From Modestobacter sp. (GTDB lineage: Bacteria; Actinomycetota; Actinomycetes; Mycobacteriales; Geodermatophilaceae): a DNA stretch of 16,680 nucleotides. Both the position numbers and the translations under genes were made by a program. The notes under the pieces are model-generated. The model saw nothing but the letters and a program-made list of their open reading frames with translations. It made no database searches and had not been told where the DNA came from. Shown here piece after piece: positions 6,643-12,013 of this stretch. Position 1 is the first letter of the stretch, and each line of letters opens with the position of its first letter. Where the stretch lies: assembly GCA_025966175.1 (NCBI GenBank), contig JAOPVN010000324.1, positions 1-16,680 on the forward strand, read 5' to 3'.

Positions 6643-8283
6643 GTGTGGAGACGTGCTCGGTACCCCGAGGCCGGTCGGGTGGGCAACCGGGCCGTCAGGC
6701 GCCACGGCGTGCTGCTGTTCCTGGCCGTCTTCCTGCTCACCGGCTCGTGGGCGCTCGCCACCCCGCCGTTCGCGGCGCCCGACGAGCCGGCGCACGTCTA
6801 CCGGGCGGCCGCAGTGGTCCGGGGCGACCTGGTCCCGCCCCGCGACGCGGACCTGCCGCCCGGCCTGGCCTTCGTGGAGGTCCCTGCGGGGCTCGTCGAC
6901 TCCGCTGAGCGGATCGACTGCTTCACGTTCCACCCCGACGTTCCGGCCAGCTGCGTGGGCGACCCCGGGCCGGACGACGAGCTCGTGGAGACGCCCTCGT
7001 CGGCCGCCCGGTACCACCCGGTCTACTACGCCGTCATCGGCTGGCCCAGCTTCTTCCTGTCGGACAACGCTGCGGTCTTCGCCATGCGACTGGTCAGCGC
7101 GCTGATCGTCTCGGTGCTCATCTCGGTGGGCCTGGTGTCGGCCCGGGAACACCCGCAGGGCCGACTCCTGGTCACCGGAGCCGTCGTGGCGCTCACGCCG
7201 ATGGTGCTGTTCCTCGGCGGCACGATCAACCCCAACGCCGTGGAGATCGCTGCGGGGTTCGCCGTCTGGGGCGTCGGCCTCTCCCTCATCGCCTCCGACG
7301 ACGCGGGCAGGCAGCGGGTCCTGCTGCGCCGGCTGAGCCTGGTGGCCATGGCCGAGGTGGTCACCCGGACCATCTCCCCGCTCTGGCTGCTGCTGAGCCT
7401 GCTCACGCTCGTGGCCCTCGCCGGTGGCCCCCGGACCATGGCGTTGCTGCGGCTCCGCTCGGTGCGCTGGTGGGTGCCCGCCGTCGGGCTGGTGACGCTG
7501 GCATCGGTGGCCTGGACGGTGCTGACCGACGTGAACACCCTCCCGCCGGCCAGCGCCGAGCGCACCGGGTTCCTGGCCGCCGTCCGGCTGGTCCTGGAGG
7601 TGACGCCCATGCGCCTCGGGCAGTACGTCGGCCAGTTCGGCTGGCTGGACACCGACTCGCCGACCATCAGCCTGATCGCGCTGACCGTGCTGATCGGCGC
7701 CCTGCTGTTCCTCGGCCTCTCCTTCGGCGGGCGCCGGTCGGCGGCGGTGCTGCTCGGCCTGGCCCTCGCGGTCTTCGCGGTGCCGATCCTCATCGAGGCG
7801 GCCGGGTTCAACTCCACCGCGTACTTCTGGCAGATGCGGTACACGATGCCGCTGGCGGTCGGTCTGCCGATGGTCGCGGCCGTCGTGGCAGCCCCGGGGC
7901 TGACGACGTCCGCCCGGGCGGCGGGCCGTCTGCCGGGGCTCTTCGTCGTGACGGCAGCCCTGGCCCACCTGCTGTGCTTCGTGTGGGCGCTGCGTCGCTA
8001 CCAGGTCGGCGTCTCCGCGCCGCTGGGGACCCTCGAGGGCAGCTGGGCGCCCCGGGTGGGCACGCTCACCGTCATCGGGCTGCAGGTGCTCGGTCTGGTC
8101 GTGCTCTGCCTGGTCGCCGTCCGCCGGTCCGGCGACGCCGACGCCGGCCTGGGAACGGCCGGGCCGGACGACCGGGCAGGGACCTCACCGACGGACGGCA
8201 GGGAGCGCCCGCCGGTCGCGGCCGAGGTCACTGCCGCCGGGCCGTCGGTGCCGGACGGTGCGCACCCCCACGCCGTCCAGTAG
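6643..8283 (+). CDS. DUF2142 polytopic membrane protein, possible GT-C-like transferase
   Basis: Integral membrane protein of 546 aa with roughly ten to twelve hydrophobic segments, the first at about 22-39 and the last at about 472-494, and a hydrophilic Asp/Pro/Thr-rich C-terminal tail (about 497-546). Just after helix 1 is PPFAAPDEPAHVYRA (41-55), the signature of DUF2142 proteins. The acidic pair Asp47-Glu48 in an extracytoplasmic first loop is like the metal- or substrate-binding acidic residues of GT-C glycosyltransferases. Further family-like blocks are YHPVYYAVIGWP and GGTINPNAVEI. DUF2142 genes often sit in polysaccharide clusters, but the substrate is unknown. The GTG start at 6643 is backed by AAGGTGGAG just upstream; GTG 6679 is an alternative. 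It lies 99 nt after rfbD, so it may belong to the same transcript. The transferase role is an inference. Confidence 0.85.
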   Translation: MWRRARYPEAGRVGNRAVRRHGVLLFLAVFLLTGSWALATPPFAAPDEPAHVYRAAAVVRGDLVPPRDADLPPGLAFVEVPAGLVDSAERIDCFTFHPDVPASCVGDPGPDDELVETPSSAARYHPVYYAVIGWPSFFLSDNAAVFAMRLVSALIVSVLISVGLVSAREHPQGRLLVTGAVVALTPMVLFLGGTINPNAVEIAAGFAVWGVGLSLIASDDAGRQRVLLRRLSLVAMAEVVTRTISPLWLLLSLLTLVALAGGPRTMALLRLRSVRWWVPAVGLVTLASVAWTVLTDVNTLPPASAERTGFLAAVRLVLEVTPMRLGQYVGQFGWLDTDSPTISLIALTVLIGALLFLGLSFGGRRSAAVLLGLALAVFAVPILIEAAGFNSTAYFWQMRYTMPLAVGLPMVAAVVAAPGLTTSARAAGRLPGLFVVTAALAHLLCFVWALRRYQVGVSAPLGTLEGSWAPRVGTLTVIGLQVLGLVVLCLVAVRRSGDADAGLGTAGPDDRAGTSPTDGRERPPVAAEVTAAGPSVPDGAHPHAVQ

Positions 8284-8334
8284 CCGGCCGGCCGTGGCGG
8301 TGACCCGCCGGACATGCCCATCGGGCGATCCGGG

Positions 8335-8361
8335 CTCAAGCAGGTGCCGGTCCGTGCCGAT
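8335..8361 (+). promoter_or_regulatory. Possible sigma-28 (FliA/WhiG)-type promoter for the amidase operon
   Basis: CTCAAG (8335-8340), 15 nt, then GCCGAT (8356-8361). The pattern resembles the sigma-28 class promoter known from enterobacteria and Streptomyces (TAAA, about 15 nt, GCCGATAA), with the C-for-A change seen in GC-rich actinobacteria. Measured from CTCA the gap is 17 nt. Transcription would begin near 8368-8370, giving a leader of about 50 nt to the GTG at 8419. It is the only such pair I found in an intergenic stretch of this window. It rests on one motif match with no expression data. Confidence 0.45.
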
Positions 8362-8408
8362 GTGAACCTGAACAGCCGCCCACCCCACCACCTTCGCCGT
8401 CCGTCCAT

Positions 8409-8414
8409 GGAGGA
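8409..8414 (+). promoter_or_regulatory. Ribosome binding site fixing the amidase start
   Basis: GGAGGA ends 4 nt before the GTG at 8419. It overlaps a competing in-frame ATG (8407) and lies downstream of another (8314). This favours GTG 8419, which also places the basic Arg-Arg and hydrophobic core of the signal peptide right at the N-terminus. Confidence 0.7.
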
Positions 8415-8418
8415 CTCA

Positions 8419-11415
8419 GTGCGCCGCCTGCTCGTGGGCTCCCTCGCCGTGATGGCCTTCTCCACCACGCTGCTGACCCTGCCGGTCTACGCGGCACCCA
8501 CCCCACCCCTCGAGGCGGTCGAACCCTCGATCGACCAGGTGTACCTGGGCTCGGTCGAGATCCCGGTCGACGAGGCCGTCGTCACCACGGACGGCACCCT
8601 GCTGGCCGCCGGTGAGGACGCCGAGGTGACCGAGGTCCCGACGGACAGCACCGCACCGAGCGCGACTCCCGAGGCATCGGCCACGCCCGACCCGACGGAC
8701 AGCACCGCACCGAGCACGGCCCCCGAGCCGTCCGGGACACCGGAAACCGGTGCGCCGGAGGTCGAGGTGCCGACGACCGGGGACGAGGTCCCCGGCGTCC
8801 CGGTCCTCACCGTCTCCCAGCCGGAGACCGATTCCTTCTCCGCCGTCGGCGTGACCTGGTCGGTCGACGACGCCGTCAGCGGCGTCGACGTCCGGATCCG
8901 GGTGCGGACCGACGGCGGGGAGTGGGGCGAGTGGACGGCCCTCGAGGCCGACGACGTCGAGCAGGACGCCGGTTCCGCGCCGGACGGGACCGATCTGCGG
9001 GCGGGCACCGCGCCGTACTACACGGGTCCGGCGAAGGGGGTCGAGGTGGTCGTCCAGGCCGCCGACGGCGCCACCCCCCAGGACGTCCGGGTCCAGCTGA
9101 TCGACCCCGGGACGAGCGCCGCGGACAGCACGCTGGGCGCCCCCGCGGTGCGCGACCAGGCGCACGCCTCGCTGTCCATGCCGATGATCTACTCCCGCGC
9201 CCAGTGGGGTGCCGATGAGTCGATCCGCGGCTGGGACCCCGAGTACGCGTCCACGATCAAGGCCGCGACCGTCCACCACACCGCCGACAGCAACAACTAC
9301 TCGCCCGAGGCGGTCCCGGGGATCATGCGGTCGATCTACGCCTACCACACCCTGAGCCGGGGGTGGGGCGACATCGGCTACAACGTGATCGTCGACAAGT
9401 ACGGCCGTGCCTGGGAGGGCCGCTACAGCGGGGACCGGGGTATCGCCAGCACGATCATCGGCGCGCACGCCGGCGGCTTCAACACCGCCACGTTCGGCGT
9501 CTCGATGATCGGTGACTACACCAAGACGCCGGCCCCGCAGCCGATGGTCGACACCGTCGCTGCCGTGATCGGCTGGAAGCTGGGCCTCTACGGCGTGGAC
9601 CCGGGCGGCTGGACGACCCTGACGTCCAGCGGTGGAGGCACGTCCAAGTACGCCGCGGGCACGGCCGTCAACCTCCCCGCGGTGTTCGGCCACCGGGACG
9701 TCGGCAACACCACCTGCCCCGGCGACTTCGGTTACGCGCGGCTGGACGAGATCCGGGCGAAGGCGGCGGCGATCGCGGGGGAGCGGTCCACCCCGATGGG
9801 CGCGCTGGACGCGGTGACCCCCTCGTTCGGACGGGTGTCGGTCTCCGGCTGGGCCCTGGACCTGGACACGCCGCAGCAGCCGATCGCCGTGCACGTCTAC
9901 GTCGACGGGGCCGGCCGCGCCGGGTTCACCGCCGACGGCAACCGGCCGGACCTCGGCCGGGTCGCCCCGCCCGCGGGCGCCGCCCACGGCTTCGGGTTCT
10001 CGCTCGACCTCAGCGCGGGCGCGCACACCGTCTGCGTCTACGCGATCAACGCCGGGGCCGGCTCGGAGAACCCCCAGCTGGGGTGCCGGGCCGTGTCCGT
10101 CCCCGGCTACCAGGACACGCCGATGGGCAGTCTGGACGTCGTCCGGGCCCTCGGTGGCCGGATCGGCGTCTCCGGCTGGGCCGTCGACGGCAGCACGCCG
10201 GACCAGGCGGTCCCGGTCCACGTGTACGTCGACGGCACCTTCTCCGCCGCCATCGACGGCAACCGGTCGCGGGCTGACATCGGCGTGGCCTTCCCGGGCG
10301 CGGGAGAGGCGCACGGGTTCAGCGGGTCCGTGCCGGCTGCCGCCGGCGACCACCGGGTCTGCGTGTACGCCATCAACCTCGGCAAGGGCGTCACCAATCC
10401 TGAGCTCGGTTGCGCGACCGTCACCGTCGCGCCCGCCGTGCACGGGCCGATCGGCGCCTGGGACACCACCGTCGTCTCCGGCCGCACGGTGACCCTCACC
10501 GGCTGGGTCCTCGACCCGGATGCGGCCGGCGCGCCGGGCTCGGTGCACGTCTACGTCGACGGACGGTTCACCGCCGCGGTCACCGCCGACGCCCCGCGCC
10601 CCGACGTCGCCGCCTTCTACCCGGGGCTGGGCGTCGCGGTCCAGCGCGGGTACCGGTCCGCCGTGACCGTGCACAGCGGCACGCACCAGGTCTGCGTCTA
10701 CGCCATCAACCAGGGCGCCGGCACGGACAACCCGGTGCAGGCCTGCAACACGGTCGCCGTGGCCGCACCGGCCTGGGACCCGGTGGGCGTGCTCGACACC
10801 GTGTCGGTCAAGGGGATCACCGCCACCCTCACCGGCTGGGTCTTCGACCCTGACAACGGGGCCGCCGCGAGCCGTGTTCACGTCTACGTCGACGGGACCT
10901 TCCGCACCGACGTGGCCGCCGATGCCTCCCGCCCGGACGTCGGTGCGGCGTTCGGCGTCGGGGACGGCCATGGCCTGGTCGCCCGGCTCTCCCTGCCGGC
11001 GGGCGACCACACGGTCTGCGCCTATGCGCTCAACTCCGGGGACGGCTCGAGCAACCCGCTGCTGGGCTGCCGGACGGCGTCGGTGTCCGCAGCGAGCCTG
11101 GCCGCCTACGGCAGCCTGGACCAGGCCGTGGTCAGTGGCGGCCGGATGCAGGTGGCCGGGTGGGCGATCGACCCCGACGACCCGAGCCGCACGCTCGCGG
11201 TGCACGTCTACGTCAACAGCGCCGGAACCGCGCTGACGGCGGACACCTCCCGGCCCGATCTCGCGATCGCCTTCCCCGCGGCCGGTGACCGGCACGGGTA
11301 CGCGGCGCAACTGCCGCTGCCGGCCGGCGGCGGCCCGTACACGGTCTGCGCCTACGCGATCGGCGTGGGGGACGGCACCACCAACGTGCCCCTCGGCTGC
11401 CGGTCCAGCTCCTGA
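8419..11415 (+). CDS. Secreted PGRP-type N-acetylmuramoyl-L-alanine amidase with five C-terminal repeats
   Basis: Predicted zinc amidase (Amidase_2/PGRP family) that cuts the MurNAc-L-Ala bond of peptidoglycan outside the cell. It has 998 aa from GTG 8419. A signal peptide (about 1-25, cleavage near VYA-AP) is followed by a Thr/Pro/Ser/Glu-rich linker (about 70-125) and a beta-rich domain (about 135-230) with TWSVDD and GEWGEWTALE, as in other long actinobacterial PGRP amidases such as Rv3811. The catalytic domain (about 256-455) begins YSRAQWGADE. Its zinc ligands are visible: His286 in TVHHTAD, His425 in GHRDVG and Cys433 in TTCPGD, with Tyr321 in DIGYNVIVD, so it looks active. Five repeats (458-998) with two Cys each follow, probably for wall or polymer binding. 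It is the first gene of a three-gene operon behind a possible sigma-28 promoter. Confidence 0.92.
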   Translation: MRRLLVGSLAVMAFSTTLLTLPVYAAPTPPLEAVEPSIDQVYLGSVEIPVDEAVVTTDGTLLAAGEDAEVTEVPTDSTAPSATPEASATPDPTDSTAPSTAPEPSGTPETGAPEVEVPTTGDEVPGVPVLTVSQPETDSFSAVGVTWSVDDAVSGVDVRIRVRTDGGEWGEWTALEADDVEQDAGSAPDGTDLRAGTAPYYTGPAKGVEVVVQAADGATPQDVRVQLIDPGTSAADSTLGAPAVRDQAHASLSMPMIYSRAQWGADESIRGWDPEYASTIKAATVHHTADSNNYSPEAVPGIMRSIYAYHTLSRGWGDIGYNVIVDKYGRAWEGRYSGDRGIASTIIGAHAGGFNTATFGVSMIGDYTKTPAPQPMVDTVAAVIGWKLGLYGVDPGGWTTLTSSGGGTSKYAAGTAVNLPAVFGHRDVGNTTCPGDFGYARLDEIRAKAAAIAGERSTPMGALDAVTPSFGRVSVSGWALDLDTPQQPIAVHVYVDGAGRAGFTADGNRPDLGRVAPPAGAAHGFGFSLDLSAGAHTVCVYAINAGAGSENPQLGCRAVSVPGYQDTPMGSLDVVRALGGRIGVSGWAVDGSTPDQAVPVHVYVDGTFSAAIDGNRSRADIGVAFPGAGEAHGFSGSVPAAAGDHRVCVYAINLGKGVTNPELGCATVTVAPAVHGPIGAWDTTVVSGRTVTLTGWVLDPDAAGAPGSVHVYVDGRFTAAVTADAPRPDVAAFYPGLGVAVQRGYRSAVTVHSGTHQVCVYAINQGAGTDNPVQACNTVAVAAPAWDPVGVLDTVSVKGITATLTGWVFDPDNGAAASRVHVYVDGTFRTDVAADASRPDVGAAFGVGDGHGLVARLSLPAGDHTVCAYALNSGDGSSNPLLGCRTASVSAASLAAYGSLDQAVVSGGRMQVAGWAIDPDDPSRTLAVHVYVNSAGTALTADTSRPDLAIAFPAAGDRHGYAAQLPLPAGGGPYTVCAYAIGVGDGTTNVPLGCRSSS
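8637..8715 (+). repeat. 25-nt perfect direct repeat in the amidase linker
   Basis: Positions 8637-8661 and 8691-8715 are identical over 25 nt, 54 nt apart (18 codons, in frame). They encode two copies of a PTDSTAPS-type segment in the Thr/Pro/Ser-rich linker after the signal peptide. This looks like a recent in-frame tandem duplication, and copy number could vary between strains. Confidence 0.85.
9790..11412 (+). repeat. Five tandem protein repeats of about 105-110 aa in the amidase C-terminus
   Basis: Repeat starts fall at 9790, 10117, 10447, 10777 and 11107. Each unit reads, in order: P(M/V)G-x-LD, a short variable strand, (S/T)GWxxDPD, VHVYVDG, a TADxxRPD(V/L) stretch, HG(F/Y), then (V/I)C-x-YAIN-x-G-x-G-x2-NP-x2-GC. 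Both Cys are kept in every copy, 17 residues apart, which suggests one disulphide per repeat in an exported beta-rich domain. Unit 2 has DGSTPD in place of DPD, and unit 5 lacks the Asn-Pro pair (TTNVPLGC). At DNA level the HVYVDG codons are nearly identical between units. I know similar repeats from actinobacterial secreted proteins but cannot name a curated family. Confidence 0.9.
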
Positions 11416-11461
11416 CCCCATCGCTCCCGTCCCCGACCCACCACGACGAGAGGCCCTCGAC

Positions 11462-12013
11462 ATGTCCACCACCCCCCGCCGCCTGCTGATCCCGCTGCTG
11501 GTGGTGCTGTTGCTCGCCGTCGCGGTCGTCGCGGGTCTGCTGATGACCCGGGACCCGGACGCCACCGAGAGCGCCGCCGACTCGGCGGCGCCCTCCAGCG
11601 AGCCGCTGAGCGCCCTGCCCGAGGCGGCGAGCACGCAACCGGGCAGCCAGGTCCTCGAGCCCGGCCCCGAGCAGACCGTGGCCACCGACCCGGCCCCGGT
11701 CACCACGGGCGGCGACGTGGACGTCGTCGTCACCTACGCGGGATGGGACGCCGAGACGGACGTGGTCGAGGTCTCCGGCTTCGTGAGCGGTGTCGTCGAG
11801 GACGGCGGCACCTGCCGACTCACCGCGGAGGGTGACGGGCCGACCGTGTCCGCCGAGTCCACCGGGATCGCCGACGCCTCGACCACCTCCTGCGGGTCGG
11901 TCGTGCTGCCCGGGGGCGGGCTCGGCGCGGGGACGTGGCAGGTCGTGCTCAGCTACGAGTCGGCGACCTCCACGGGGTCCTCGAGTCCCACGACCGTCGA
12001 GGTGACCCGATGA
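11462..12013 (+). CDS. Small membrane-anchored extracytoplasmic protein of unknown function
   Basis: I do not recognise this 183-aa protein. A short basic N-terminus (MSTTPRR) leads into one hydrophobic helix (about 8-27) without a lipobox Cys, so it is probably a type II membrane anchor. A Ser/Ala/Glu/Pro-rich spacer (about 32-80) follows, then a compact, probably beta-sandwich domain (about 85-183) beginning VDVVVTYAGWD, with two Cys (in GGTCRLT and TTSCGSV) that may pair. The outline resembles small Ig-like or carbohydrate-binding folds, but no family can be assigned. The ATG at 11462 has GAGAGG about 9 nt upstream. It starts 46 nt after the amidase stop, and its TGA overlaps the ATG of the next gene (ATGA), so the three genes are very likely co-transcribed. 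A role as partner or localiser of the two flanking wall proteins is a guess from position. Confidence 0.8.
   Translation: MSTTPRRLLIPLLVVLLLAVAVVAGLLMTRDPDATESAADSAAPSSEPLSALPEAASTQPGSQVLEPGPEQTVATDPAPVTTGGDVDVVVTYAGWDAETDVVEVSGFVSGVVEDGGTCRLTAEGDGPTVSAESTGIADASTTSCGSVVLPGGGLGAGTWQVVLSYESATSTGSSSPTTVEVTR

Noticed and set aside
8314..8418. Longer amidase N-terminus from ATG 8314
   Set aside because: It would put about 35 polar residues ahead of the signal peptide and overlap the putative promoter. GTG 8419 has a proper GGAGGA site.
8416..11733. A 1105-codon open frame on the minus strand across the amidase gene
   Set aside because: It mirrors a real plus-strand gene with strong domain evidence. 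In DNA this GC-rich, stop codons are rare in antisense frames. Its translation is Arg/Gly/Val/Asp-rich with no recognisable domain or signal.
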